Assembly: GCA_003577145.1 (NCBI GenBank)
Contig: QEUP01000024.1
Coordinates: 47,953 to 111,952, forward strand
DNA length: 64,000 bases
Direction of reading: 5' to 3'
From: Acidobacteriota bacterium
GTDB lineage: Bacteria; Actinomycetota; Acidimicrobiia; Acidimicrobiales; Microtrichaceae
The position numbers and the translations under genes are program-made. Positions 1 to 9,900 of this stretch are shown in pieces; within the stretch, counting starts at the first letter, position 1, and each line of letters starts with the position of its first letter. Below the pieces are notes generated by a model. It searched no databases, was not told the origin of the DNA, and saw nothing but the letters and a program-made list of their open reading frames with translations.

Positions 1-4
1 CGTG

Positions 5-117
5 GCGCTACCTGCGGTCGCGCCGTGTGGGGTCGAGGCTGCGGAGGCTGCGGCGGAGCAGCGGGAGGTCCAGAACCCGCTGGCGAAGCCCGCGCTACCT
101 GCGGTAGCGCCATGTGG
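5..117. repeat. Two-copy hairpin repeat at the end of the MATE gene
   Basis: Positions 5-30 and 92-117 are the same 26-bp sequence with two mismatches, 87 bp apart. Each copy is a near-perfect inverted repeat: GCGCTACC-TGC-GGTAGCGC at 92-110 is perfect, and the copy at 4-24 has one mismatched pair. The stop codon of the MATE gene (95-97) lies inside the left arm of the second copy. No T-run follows, so this looks like a REP-type palindrome or a weak terminator rather than a classical intrinsic terminator. Confidence 0.6.
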
Positions 118-1429
118 GAGCACCGGTCACCTGCCAGTGGGGTCCGCGGAAGCGCACATAGAGCACCCCCGCCCGGGTCGCCATCAAGACCACGACGGCG
201 CACCAGAGCCAGGTGATCCCGAGGTCGAAGACCACCACGGACAACGCGAGCGGTAGGAAGGCCCCTGCCGCCGCGACCATCGCCCATGCCAGGAACCGCA
301 TGTCCCCGGCCCCTATGAGGATGCCGTCGAGCGAGAAGACCAGGCCGTTGATCGGCTGCATGGCGGCCACCCAGATCAACGAGTAGGCGGCGACCTCGAC
401 CACCATCGGATCGGATGTGAACACGTGGGGTAGCACCCAGCGGAGCGCGAAGACGACGACACCGAAGATCACGCCGAGTCCGACGCTCCACTCGTTCATG
501 CGTTGCGCCGCGGCTCGCGACTCCTCCGCCTCCTCCGCTCCCAGCATCCGGCCCACCATCGCCTGCCCGGCAATCGCGATGGCATCGAGCGCGAAGGCCA
601 GGAAGCTCCAGACCTCGTAGCCGATCTGGTAGGCGGCCAACTCGACTGTACCGATCCGGGCCGCGACGGCGGTGCCGATGGTCAGCGAGCCGCGCAGCGC
701 CGCGGTTCGAATGAACAGGTCGCGGCCGACAACCGACAGGCGGCGCAGGGTGGGGAGATGAGGTCGTAGCGACACGTGATGTCGGCGAACCGCACGAGCG
801 ATCCACGCCACGTAGATCCCCGCGCCTACGAGCTGAGCTGTCACGGTCGCCAGCGCCGAGGCGCCGATCCCGTAGCCGAGTCCGTAGATCAGGATCAGCT
901 CGAGGGTCAGGTTCAGGGCCGCTGTCCCCAGGGCTATGTAGAGCGGCCGGCGGGTGTCCTGCAACCCGCGCAGGTACCCGGTACCCGCCAGCATCACGAG
1001 CAGGGCCGGGAACCCGAAGATGCTCACCCGCAGGTAGATGAGCGCCTGGGCGGCCACCTCGCCGCTGCCGCCCATGATCTGGATGAGCCAGGGTGCGCCG
1101 AGCCAGGCCGCTGTCCCGGTTACCAGGCCGATGAGGAGGGCGAGCCAGATCCCCTGCACTGCCTGGTGGGCGGCTTCGGTCTCGTCCCCTGCGCCGATGA
1201 GCCTGGCGACCGCGGCGGTCGTCCCGTAGGCCAGGAATATGAAGACCGCATAGCCCAGCAGGAGGATGCTGCTGGCGATGGCCAGCCCGCCCAGCTCAGC
1301 GGTGCCCAGGTGGCCGACGACCGCGGTGTCGGCTAGCACGTAGAGAGGCTCGGCGATCAAGGTGGCGAACGCCGGGATGGCCAGCCGCAGGATCTCCCGG
1401 TCGTAGCGGCCAGGCTTGAAGATGCGCAT
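95..1429 (-). CDS. MATE family efflux transporter
   Basis: The protein has 444 residues and begins with a short basic cytoplasmic stretch (MRIFKPGRYDREILRLAIPA) followed by about 12 hydrophobic segments, typical of the multi-antimicrobial extrusion family of Na+ or H+ coupled drug and metabolite exporters in the cytoplasmic membrane. The N-terminal segment 'PAFATLIAEPLYVLADTAVVGHLG' type motif is characteristic of MatE domains, and length fits the family (about 440-460). The ATG at 1427-1429 was chosen because the open frame further upstream is a shadow of the ABC permease; a GTG at 1430-1432 is an alternative. It starts 17 nt after the stop of the upstream permease, so it is probably the last gene of that operon. 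Substrate cannot be deduced. Confidence 0.9.
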   Translation of the reverse strand: MRIFKPGRYDREILRLAIPAFATLIAEPLYVLADTAVVGHLGTAELGGLAIASSILLLGYAVFIFLAYGTTAAVARLIGAGDETEAAHQAVQGIWLALLIGLVTGTAAWLGAPWLIQIMGGSGEVAAQALIYLRVSIFGFPALLVMLAGTGYLRGLQDTRRPLYIALGTAALNLTLELILIYGLGYGIGASALATVTAQLVGAGIYVAWIARAVRRHHVSLRPHLPTLRRLSVVGRDLFIRTAALRGSLTIGTAVAARIGTVELAAYQIGYEVWSFLAFALDAIAIAGQAMVGRMLGAEEAEESRAAAQRMNEWSVGLGVIFGVVVFALRWVLPHVFTSDPMVVEVAAYSLIWVAAMQPINGLVFSLDGILIGAGDMRFLAWAMVAAAGAFLPLALSVVVFDLGITWLWCAVVVLMATRAGVLYVRFRGPHWQVTGAPTWRYRR

Positions 1430-1446
1430 CACGCGGGGAGGGCGGG

Positions 1447-2157
1447 CTATTCGATGTCCTGGCGGCGCAGGCGCCAGGTGGTGTACCCCAGGCCCAGGGC
1501 GGCCACCACCAGCGGGACCACCACTGCGACCGCCAGGCTGTCGCCCGTTCGCTCGAGTGGCACTCCGCTCACCTCGGCCAGCAGGGTGCGGGTGTAGAAG
1601 CGGATCGAGAGGTAGGCCGGCCCTCCTCCCACCGCGGCGATGAAGCCCTCCCAGATGAGGATGTAGGCGAGGCCGGCGACGAGCGCTCGGCGGATCTGCA
1701 GGCCCAGGGCTACGAAGAGGCCGGAGTAGGCGAGCACGCCCACGGCGGTGGCGACCACGGAGGCCAGCACGACGTCGGCGTCGCGTGTGGCCAGCGCCGC
1801 GGTGAGAGCGACCGAGGCGAGGGTGATCGGCAGGGCCGTGGTGACGGCCGACAGCACGGCGGCCTCGGCGATGATCGTTCGCCGGACCGGCCTCAGCCAC
1901 ACGTAGACGAGGGTCTCGTCCTCCCGGAAGTCGCCCAGGGCGGCGGTGGCGAAGACCAGGGTGGTGACGGGCACGATGACGGCCAGCCCGTACACCGACA
2001 CGAGCTCGGCGCCATCGGCGGTGGTGGAGGACTCCGAGAGACCCACCGCCAGTCCCAGCAGCGCGCCGACCAAGCCCACGAGGGACAGACCGAGGACACG
2101 ACCGCGGGTCGCGTTGCTGCGCAGCATCAGATGGAGGAGAGCGCTCAGAGATGCCAT
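1447..2157 (-). CDS. ABC-2 type transporter permease
   Basis: A 236-residue hydrophobic protein with about six membrane segments and little else, as expected for an ABC-2/NosY-like permease subunit. It starts with MASLSALLHLM and its ATG shares one base with the TGA of the ATPase gene upstream (TGATG), showing translational coupling. Its natural partner is that ATPase, 2157-3140. Substrate unknown; such pairs export drugs, lipids or peptides. The longer open frame to 2532 on this strand is a shadow of the ATPase. Confidence 0.8.
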   Translation of the reverse strand: MASLSALLHLMLRSNATRGRVLGLSLVGLVGALLGLAVGLSESSTTADGAELVSVYGLAVIVPVTTLVFATAALGDFREDETLVYVWLRPVRRTIIAEAAVLSAVTTALPITLASVALTAALATRDADVVLASVVATAVGVLAYSGLFVALGLQIRRALVAGLAYILIWEGFIAAVGGGPAYLSIRFYTRTLLAEVSGVPLERTGDSLAVAVVVPLVVAALGLGYTTWRLRRQDIE

Positions 2158-3140
2158 CAGCCGCTCCCCACCAGGTAGCGGAACACGCTCTCGAGGTCGT
2201 CGTCGAGGGGCACGACCTCGTACAGGCGGGCGTTGTTGCGCCGCGCCACCTCGGCGACACCGTGCCGGAACGCAGACACCTCCCGCGTCTCGATGAGGAG
2301 GGTGTCGTCGGTCTGGAGCGTGACCCCCATGACGGTCTCGGCGTCGATGAGGGAGGTGGCCATGGCACGCGGCCGGTCGGTGCTGATGCGGATGCGGTGG
2401 GGACGGTCGTCCATCAGGTTGCGGATGGCGTGGTAGTCGCCCATTGCCGCTAGACGTCCCTGCGCGAGCACGAGCACGCGTGACCCGAAGCGCTCGACCT
2501 CGTCGAGGACGTGGCTGGAGATGATGACGCACTTCCCGGCGTCACCCAGCTGCTGGACCAGCGCGATCATCCGGCGGCGCTGCTTCGGGTCCAGACCGGT
2601 CAGGGGCTCGTCCAGAACGAGTACCTCGGGATCGTGGACCAGTGCCTGAGCCAGCTTCACCCGCTGGCGCATGCCCTTGGAGTAGGTGATCGTGCGCCGA
2701 CTGTCGCTCGGGTCGAGCTCGACCGTCGCCAGGGCGGCGGCAGCGGCACCTTCGGGATCGTCGAGGCCGTGCAGCACAGCCCCGAGGCGCACGAACTCGA
2801 ATGGCGCCAATGCCTCGAACACACCTTCCTGCTGAGGCGCCAGGCCGATGTGACGGCTCAGCTCGACGTCGGTCTTGGGGTTGCGCCCGAGCACCCGGAC
2901 CGCCCCCTGCGACGGCCGGGTCAGCCCGCACAGGATCCGCATCATCGTCGACTTGCCGGCCCCGTTGGGGCCGAGGAGCGCGGTGACCCCCGGGTAGATC
3001 GCAAACGAGACATCCGACAGCGCCACCACATCACGGAACCACTTCGACACCCGGTCGACCACCACGACCGGGGCGGTGGCCGGCGGAGGCGGTGGCACTG
3101 GAGGCGCAGCCGGGGGAGGCGGTGGCAGCGGCCCGGTCAT
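2157..3140 (-). CDS. ABC transporter ATP-binding protein
   Basis: This 327-residue protein is a cytoplasmic ABC ATPase. It shows a Walker A motif GPNGAGKST, a degenerate signature YSKGMRQRVKLAQAL, Walker B VLVLDEPLTGLDP and the switch histidine in SSHVLDEVE. A proline-rich N-terminal tail of about 30 residues (MTGPLPPPPPAAPP) precedes the ATPase fold, which is unusual. The ATG at 3138-3140 overlaps the TGA of the preceding permease gene as ATGA, which decides the start. It belongs to the ABC-2/CcmA class and should energise the permease encoded just downstream. Confidence 0.9.
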   Translation of the reverse strand: MTGPLPPPPPAAPPVPPPPPATAPVVVVDRVSKWFRDVVALSDVSFAIYPGVTALLGPNGAGKSTMMRILCGLTRPSQGAVRVLGRNPKTDVELSRHIGLAPQQEGVFEALAPFEFVRLGAVLHGLDDPEGAAAAALATVELDPSDSRRTITYSKGMRQRVKLAQALVHDPEVLVLDEPLTGLDPKQRRRMIALVQQLGDAGKCVIISSHVLDEVERFGSRVLVLAQGRLAAMGDYHAIRNLMDDRPHRIRISTDRPRAMATSLIDAETVMGVTLQTDDTLLIETREVSAFRHGVAEVARRNNARLYEVVPLDDDLESVFRYLVGSG

Positions 3141-4021
3141 CGGCTCACCTGCAGCTTCTGGTAGCGCCAGCGGACCAGGGCGAGGCAGGCCAGCGTCCAC
3201 CCCAGGTAGGCGGCGAGGACGGGCATCGTGCCCAACTCGGCCGCCTGTGCCGACTCCACGGGCTCGCCGTAGATGCGGGTTACGAGCTCGAAGGGCAGGC
3301 CGCCGAGGTCCATGAGGGACAGGTAGGGACTGGCATCGGCCTCCAGGATCAACGTGTCGGCTGCGGCGTTGGTGACCAGCACGGCGAGGATGAACGCGGC
3401 AGCGGCCACGCCCTTGCGATCGGTGATGCTCGATATGGCCAGTGACAGGGCAGTGTGCAGGCCCGAGACGGCCACAGCGGCCACGACCATCCGACCGAAC
3501 AGGCTGAGGTAGGCGACGGGGCCGTCGGGCCCCAACCCGATGAGGGTGAAGGCGACCAGCATCAACAGGGGTGGTCCGAGCGTGACGACCGACAGCACGA
3601 GCAGGATGGCGATGCCCTTGGATACCAGGTAGGTGTCGCGGGTGAGGGGCGAGGCCAGGTAGAGGCCGATCATGCCGGTACGGCGGTCGGTGCAGAGCAA
3701 CTCGGGAGCCACGAACGCGGCGAAGAGGATGATGGCCGAAACGATGAAGGCGTAGTACTCGCCGTAGCCGGGCAGGATCCCCTGGTTCCGTACGTCCTCG
3801 GGTATGAAGATTGCGAGGCCCACGAACACGATGGCCGGGATGAACGCGATCATCACAGCCAGTGCCGGGAAGATCTTGGCGCCGAAGGTCCGCTTGAGGC
3901 CGAGCGCCCGTTGGATGCCGGCGAGCACGACGCTTCGCATCGCACCCGGTACACCACGCCGCGGGCCTTCGTAACGCCGGTAGCCGCGATCGAGGATGCG
4001 GGCCTCGGAGGCTTCGCTCAC
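3137..4021 (-). CDS. ABC transporter permease (ABC-2 superfamily)
   Basis: A 294-residue membrane protein. The first 40 residues are soluble and contain ILDRGYRRYEGPR, a stretch common at the N terminus of actinobacterial ABC permeases that pair with CcmA-like ATPases; about six hydrophobic segments follow. The start is GTG at 4019-4021, overlapping the TGA of the upstream ATPase gene as GTGA. It is the second gene of an ATPase-permease-ATPase-permease operon, so two complete exporters, or one heterotetrameric one, may be encoded. Confidence 0.85.
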   Translation of the reverse strand: MSEASEARILDRGYRRYEGPRRGVPGAMRSVVLAGIQRALGLKRTFGAKIFPALAVMIAFIPAIVFVGLAIFIPEDVRNQGILPGYGEYYAFIVSAIILFAAFVAPELLCTDRRTGMIGLYLASPLTRDTYLVSKGIAILLVLSVVTLGPPLLMLVAFTLIGLGPDGPVAYLSLFGRMVVAAVAVSGLHTALSLAISSITDRKGVAAAAFILAVLVTNAAADTLILEADASPYLSLMDLGGLPFELVTRIYGEPVESAQAAELGTMPVLAAYLGWTLACLALVRWRYQKLQVSR

Positions 4022-4953
4022 GTGCCGACCTCCAAGAACACGTCCTCGAGGGACACGGTCCGACGCTCGAGGCGCCGGAGCCCGGTCCCGCTCGCGGCGA
4101 TCACGTCGCGGACGACGATGTCCAGGTCCGGGTCGGTGGATCGGGCGATGATCCTCGAGCCGTCGATCCTCGTCTCGATGCCCCGGTCGTGCAGTGCCTC
4201 GGCGATGGCCGACGAGTCGCTGTCGACCTCGACTATCACGCCTTCGCCGTGGCCCCTCAGCTCCGCCAGGCTCCCGCTGGCGACAACGCGACCTTCGCTG
4301 AGGATGGTCACCGCGTCACACACCCTTTCGACCTCGTCGAGGACGTGGCTGGAGAGGATGACGTCGATGCCGAACTCGGTACCGATCCGCCGGATGAGGT
4401 TGAGCATGAGGTCGCGCTGAACGGGGTCGAGCCCGTCGGTCGGTTCGTCGAGCAGGATGAGGTCGGGGTCGTGGACGAAGGACTGCGCCAGCTTCACCCG
4501 TTGCTTCTGGCCGGTGGACATGGTGCTGATCGGGCGATGGCGCTCCTCGCCGAGCCCCACCTGCCAGAGGGCGTCGCTGGAGCGGGCCACCGCGTCGCGG
4601 CGGGGCAGGCCGTGGATCTCGGCGACGTGGCGCACGAGGTCGTGGGCCCGTACGTCCGGTGGCAACTCGTGTGACTCCGGGGAGTAGCCGACTCGTTCCC
4701 TGACGTGTGCACCGTGGCGCATGGGGTCGTAGCCGAGGACGGCCAACTCGCCGGAGGTGCGGGGATGGAGGCCGAGCAGCATGCCGAGCAGCGTCGTCTT
4801 GCCGGCGCCGTTGGCTCCGAGCAGGCCGGTGATGCCGTGCCCGATCGATATGTCGGCGTCGGACAACGCGACAGTCGTGGGCCAGATCTTGGTGAGGGCC
4901 TGTGCCTCCACCACCGGAGCCTCGTTCGTACCGGCAGCCACGCTCTCCATCAT
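4018..4953 (-). CDS. ABC transporter ATP-binding protein
   Basis: A 311-residue ABC ATPase with Walker A GANGAGKTT (about residues 44-52), signature-like MSTGQKQRVKLAQ, Walker B LILLDEPTDGLDP and H-loop SSHVLDEVERV. The last 80 residues resemble the C-terminal regulatory region of CcmA/NatA-like ATPases. It is the first gene of the minus-strand operon that runs to the MATE gene; each junction overlaps by 1-4 nt up to the last. Its promoter must lie in 4954-5129, the region that also holds palindromic element 1 and the ilvD promoter. Confidence 0.9.
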   Translation of the reverse strand: MMESVAAGTNEAPVVEAQALTKIWPTTVALSDADISIGHGITGLLGANGAGKTTLLGMLLGLHPRTSGELAVLGYDPMRHGAHVRERVGYSPESHELPPDVRAHDLVRHVAEIHGLPRRDAVARSSDALWQVGLGEERHRPISTMSTGQKQRVKLAQSFVHDPDLILLDEPTDGLDPVQRDLMLNLIRRIGTEFGIDVILSSHVLDEVERVCDAVTILSEGRVVASGSLAELRGHGEGVIVEVDSDSSAIAEALHDRGIETRIDGSRIIARSTDPDLDIVVRDVIAASGTGLRRLERRTVSLEDVFLEVGT

Positions 4954-4964
4954 CCTGCACTCTC

Positions 4965-5014
4965 GTTTTGTGAACGCGCAGGGCCCCTATAGGGGCCCTT
5001 GCGGTTCACAAAAC
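4965..5014. promoter_or_regulatory. 50-bp BCAA-associated palindrome, copy 1 (upstream of ilvD)
   Basis: Outer arms GTTTTGTGAAC (4965-4975) and GTTCACAAAAC (5004-5014) are perfect reverse complements and enclose the self-complementary core GGGCCCCTATAGGGGCCC (4981-4998), with 5-nt spacers. Two further copies with the same total length of 50 bp lie at 27453-27502 (before ilvC) and 51572-51621 (between leuC and the IclR gene). The centre CCTATAGG could act as a -10 box in both directions. Function as operator or RNA hairpin is inferred. Confidence 0.8.
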
Positions 5015-5117
5015 CGGTTTGGTCAGGAGGCCAACGGTACAGAAGCGGGGGAGTGGCTTGGGAAATGGCCCTGCTGTGGGGATGATCATCGATGTCGGCG
5101 GGCTACCGAACGCAGCG

Positions 5118-5129
5118 TAGAGTGGCCGG
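5118..5129 (+). promoter_or_regulatory. Possible leaderless promoter of ilvD
   Basis: TAGAGT at 5118-5123 fits the actinobacterial -10 pattern TANNNT. It ends six bases before the ATG at 5130, the spacing expected if transcription starts at the A of the start codon. No Shine-Dalgarno sequence precedes the ATG, which supports a leaderless message. No convincing -35 box is seen. Confidence 0.45.
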
Positions 5130-6812
5130 ATGACCGAACGCGACACCATGAAGCCGCGGTCTCACGACGTCACCGACGGGTACGAGCGTGCCCCGGCGCG
5201 AGCCATGCTGCGCGCCGTCGGCATGGGCGACGACGACTGGCAGAAGCCCCAGGTCGGCGTCGCCTCCTCCTGGAACGAGGTCACACCCTGCAACCTGCCG
5301 CTCGACCGGCTGGCCAAGCGGTGCAAGGAGGGTGTGCGGGCCGCCGGGGGGTTCCCCATCGAGTTCAACACGATCGCCGTGTCCGACGGCATCGCCATGG
5401 GTCACGAGGGTATGAGGGCATCGCTTGTGAGCCGCGAGATCATCGCCGACTCGGTCGAGGCGGTCATGCACGCCGAACGCCTCGACGCCTTCGTCAGCTT
5501 CGCCGGATGTGACAAGTCCCTCCCCGGCATGTTGATGGCCGCGGCCCGCATCAACCTGCCGTCGGTGTTCCTCTATGGCGGGTCGATCCTTCCCGGGCAG
5601 CACAACGGGCAGGTGCTCGACATCGTCTCGGTCTTCGAAGCCGTGGGTGCTCACGCCGCAGGGAGCGTGTCAGACGAAGAGCTCAGCGCCATCGAACGCA
5701 ACGCGTGTCCTGGTGAAGGGAGCTGCGCGGGGATGTTCACCGCCAACACCATGGCATCGGTCGGTGAGGGGTTGGGCATGTCGTTGCCGGGTAGTGCCTC
5801 CGCCCCGGCGGTCGACAGGCGTCGTGACGACTTCGCCTACGCCAGCGGAGCGGCGGTCCTGAAGCTGCTGGAGGGAGACATACGTCCTCGTCAGATCATG
5901 ACGAGGGAGGCATTCGAGAACGCCATCGCGTTGGTGATGGCTCTCGGAGGCTCGACCAACGCCGTCCTGCACCTGCTGGCCATCGCCTATGAGGCCCGGG
6001 TGGAGCTCGACCTCGACGATTTCAACCGGGTGGCGGCCAAGGTCCCACACCTCGCCGACACCAAGCCGCACGGCAAGTACCACATGATCGACCTCGACCG
6101 CATCGGCGGTGTGCCGGTGGTGATGAGGATGCTCCTGGACGAGGGCGTCCTCCATGGCGACGCTCTCACCGTGACCGGCCGGACTGTGGCCGAGAACCTC
6201 GAGCTGATCGACCCACCGGGGCCCGACGGCGAAGTCGTCCACCCCTTCGACGACCCCATACATCGGCAAGGCGGCATCGCGGTTCTGACCGGATCGCTCG
6301 CACCCAAGGGCTCGGTGGTGAAGGTGGCCGGGCTCGACTTCGAGCGCTTCGAGGGAGCTGCCCGCGTCTTCGACGGCGAAGACGACGCGATGGCGGCGGT
6401 CCTTGCTGGAGGGATCCGGCCGGGTGACGTCGTGGTCATCCGCTACGAGGGCCCCAAAGGCGGCCCCGGCATGCGGGAGATGCTGGCCATCACCGGGGCC
6501 ATGAAAGGTGCCGGGAGGGGTGCGGACGCGGCGCTCATCACCGACGGCCGCTTCTCCGGCGGTACCCACGGTTTCTGCATCGGCCACGTGGCCCCCGAGG
6601 CCGTCGACGGGGGACCGATCGCCCTGGTCGAAGAGGGCGACAGCATCGTGATCGACGTAGACGCCCATCGCATCGACCTCCTCGTCGACGACGAGGAACT
6701 GGCGCGGCGAAAGGCGCAATGGAAGGCACCCGAGCCTCGCTACACGACGGGCTTCCTGGCGAAGTACGCCAAGCTCGCCCAGGGCGCCGAGAAGGGGGCC
6801 ATCACCGAGTAG
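5130..6812 (+). CDS. ilvD: Dihydroxy-acid dehydratase
   Basis: A 560-residue cytosolic iron-sulfur enzyme that dehydrates 2,3-dihydroxy-isovalerate and 2,3-dihydroxy-3-methylvalerate to the keto acids of valine/leucine and isoleucine synthesis. Cluster-ligand cysteines appear in the conserved motifs [12 protein letters not shown] and [14 protein letters not shown], and the C terminus has the typical [14 protein letters not shown] block. Length matches the family (about 560). ATG at 5130 has no good Shine-Dalgarno but follows a TAGAGT box, suggesting leaderless translation. The gene stands alone here, with the 50-bp BCAA palindrome 115 bp upstream, and the rest of the pathway (ilvBNC, leuA, leuCD) is elsewhere in the window. 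Confidence 0.97.
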   Translation: MTERDTMKPRSHDVTDGYERAPARAMLRAVGMGDDDWQKPQVGVASSWNEVTPCNLPLDRLAKRCKEGVRAAGGFPIEFNTIAVSDGIAMGHEGMRASLVSREIIADSVEAVMHAERLDAFVSFAGCDKSLPGMLMAAARINLPSVFLYGGSILPGQHNGQVLDIVSVFEAVGAHAAGSVSDEELSAIERNACPGEGSCAGMFTANTMASVGEGLGMSLPGSASAPAVDRRRDDFAYASGAAVLKLLEGDIRPRQIMTREAFENAIALVMALGGSTNAVLHLLAIAYEARVELDLDDFNRVAAKVPHLADTKPHGKYHMIDLDRIGGVPVVMRMLLDEGVLHGDALTVTGRTVAENLELIDPPGPDGEVVHPFDDPIHRQGGIAVLTGSLAPKGSVVKVAGLDFERFEGAARVFDGEDDAMAAVLAGGIRPGDVVVIRYEGPKGGPGMREMLAITGAMKGAGRGADAALITDGRFSGGTHGFCIGHVAPEAVDGGPIALVEEGDSIVIDVDAHRIDLLVDDEELARRKAQWKAPEPRYTTGFLAKYAKLAQGAEKGAITE

Positions 6813-6921
6813 CAGGGCAGCGGCGAAGGGCGGGGCGTTGCTGAGTGCCGACGAAGCAACACCGATGTGACAGCCCGTCTCCTAGGCTCTCGCCCCGAGA
6901 CGCTCACCACGGGAAGGCCGC

Positions 6922-9900
6922 ATGAGCATCCCCGAAAGACTGGGTCGTTATCGGGTGGAGGCGCTGATCGGCGCCGGGACCTTCGCGACCGTGTTCAGAG
7001 GGCGTGACGAGGCGCTGGACGTCCCGGTGGCGATCAAGGTGTTGGCGCAGAACTGGAGCTATGAGCCCGAGATCCGCAAGCGGTTCATCGCCGAGGCCAA
7101 GCTGTTGCGCCGGGCCGACGGTACCCGACTGGTCCGGGTTCACGACATCGGAGAGACCAGCGACGGCCAGCCCTTCTTCGTCATGGACTTCGCCGAGCGC
7201 GGCACCATCGAGGACAGGCTCAACGAGCTGGCCGGTGAAGGCCGTGCCATACAGGTCGAGGACGTGGCTCGCTTCACCCGCCAACTCGCCGGCGGGGTGT
7301 CCGAGGTGCACCGGCTGGGGGTTGTGCACCGCGACATCAAGCCGTCGAACCTGTTGCTGCGGGGACAGCGGCGCGGTGGTGGCGATTCGCAGGCGAGCGA
7401 CGACATCGGCGGTCGTCTCGTCGGGATAGCGGAGCACCTGGTCGTCTCGGACCTGGGGCTGGCACGGGATCTGCTCGGCCCGACCCGTCTGACCGCGGCA
7501 GTCGGTACGCCGGGGTACATGGCGCCGGAGCAACTCGACCCGTCGGCGCGGCTCGACGAGCGCTGCGACATCTACGCCTGCACTGCGGTCCTTCACGCCG
7601 TGCTGACCGGCGAGCCACCTCCTGAGCGGGGTCTGAGCGCCGCTGACCTCGCCGCCGATCCGGCGGTGCCCGTCCCGATCCGGGACCTCCTGCTGCACGG
7701 GCTGGCCAGCGATCCAGCGGCCCGCTACGAATCCGTGGAGCACTGGGCGATCGCGGTCGACGCAGCGCTTCATGCGGCTGGTGGCGGCTGGCAGTGCCTG
7801 CCGCAGAGCGAGCCGATGATCACCGCGCTTTCCACCCTTCCGCGGGCGACGCCGCCTCCGCTCACACCCGTCCCGGTCCCCCCGACGCCACGTTCAGAGG
7901 TCCCGGGTGAGGGGCGCGGCACACGCCGCCCGCGCCGCCCGGTCGTCATCGCGGCTGTGGCCGGGGTGCTGCTGGTGCTCGCGGCGGTGGCCGGTGGAGT
8001 GATCCTCACCCGCGACGGATCCTCGGACGGCCCCGGTCCGTCCTCGACAGCCCCGGCCGGCTCGATGCCGGGCGTGGATCCACAACCTGCCGCCGAAGCG
8101 CTCGTCTTCGATCCCTTCGACGTGGTTGCTGACGACGACGGCAACTACTTCGTATTCGAGTCATCAGGAAACCGGGTCAGGCGGGTCGACCCCGGGGGGA
8201 GCATGGAGACGGTGGCAGGTTCGGGGTCCCCCGGCTTCAGCGGTGACGGTGGTGCCGCCACCCAAGCCGAGCTCAACGTTCCCGTGGGTGGCGACATCGG
8301 ACCCGACGGCTCGCTGTACATCGCTGATTCCTTCAACGGTCGCATCCGCAAGGTGACACCTGACGGGACCATAACGACGATTGCCGGAACCGGGGAGTCC
8401 ACCGGCAGGGCGCTGGGCCTCCCGGCCACCGAGGCCACCATCAACCCCAACGACGTCGCCGTGGGCCCCGACGGCACGGTCTACGTCAGCGACGGCATCA
8501 ACAGCCGCGTGTGGAAGTTCAGCGAGGGCGGCGACATCGAGGTTGCCGCCGGTACCGGCGAACCCGGCTACCACGGCGACGGCGAAGCAGCTACCGAAGC
8601 TGCTTTCACCAGGCCGTCGGCGCTGGCGGTCGACGAAGGAGGAACGCTCTTCATCAGCGATCCGGGGGCCAGCGTGGTCCGGTCGGTGAGCACCGATGGC
8701 ACGGTCGAGACCGTCGCGGGAAACGGCCGGCAGGGCTTCAGTGGTGACGGTGGCCCCGCCACCGACGCCAGCCTCAACGGTGCCGACGGCATCGCGCTCG
8801 GGCCCGACGGCTCGCTCTACATCGCCGACGAGCTCAACGAACGAGTCCGGCTCGTCGATCCCGACGGGAACATCGACACGCTGGCCGGCACCGGCGACAG
8901 CGGGTTCGACGGTGACGGCGGCCCTGCGCTCGAAGCCGAGCTCGATGCCCCCATCGCGGTGGCAGTGGCAGCCGATGGCAGCGTGCTCGTGGCCGACTCG
9001 ATGAACAACCGTATTCGCCGCATCGACGCCGGCGGCGAGATCACGAGTGTGGCCGGTGCGGCCGAACCGGGATACCGCGGCGACAACAACCCGGCCGACG
9101 TCGTGCCCCTGCTGGGGGTCGAGGGCATCGCCTTCGGACCGGGCGGTGAGCTCTACCTGATCGAATCGAGCACCGGCTTCATCCGCAAGGTGGACGATGA
9201 CGGCGTGATCACCACCCTCGCGCTCACCGCTGGCCCCATCCCGTCCCACGGTGCAGGCTCGGAGCTGTACCTGAACGGGGGATCGGGGTTGGCAGCAGGC
9301 CCTGACGGTGTGCTGTACGCCGCGACGATCCTGGACTCACTCGTGCAACGCATCGACGAGGAAGGCGTCAAGACCGTTCTAGCCGGTAACGGCACCTCGG
9401 GTTATTCCGGTGACGGGGGGCCGGCGGGCAGCGCGCAGCTCAACAACCCGCTGGGGGTCGCCGCCGGGCCCGATTTCGTCCTCATAGCCGATTCGGCCAA
9501 CCTGCGGATCCGCAAGGTCAGCGCCGATGGCGTGGTGACCACCATCGCAGGGAGCGGTATGCCCACGGGCCCCTTCGAGGGGTCGGCCCTCGATGTGGGA
9601 ATACTCCAACCATTCGGCGTGGCTCTCGGGCCCGACGGCGCTGTCTACTACAGCGAGCTGAGCGGCCAGCGGGTCCAACGGCTGGGCGCGGACGGCAACG
9701 TGAGCACCGTGGCCGGCACGGGCCAGACAGGGTACTCCGGCGACGGCGGGCCGGCCACCGAGGCGACGCTCAACGGTCCGGCCGGTGTCGCGGTGGGCGA
9801 GGACGGCACGGTCTTCGTGGCCGAAAGGGATGGCAACCGGGTGCGCCGTATCAGCCCGGATGGAACCATCTCCACGGTGGCAGGAACCGGACGGGCGGGC

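Noticed and set aside
1416-2532. Long open frames on the opposite strand or other frames across the ABC/MATE operon
   Set aside because: They overlap genes with clear domain motifs and encode Arg/Pro-rich text typical of shadow frames in GC-rich DNA.
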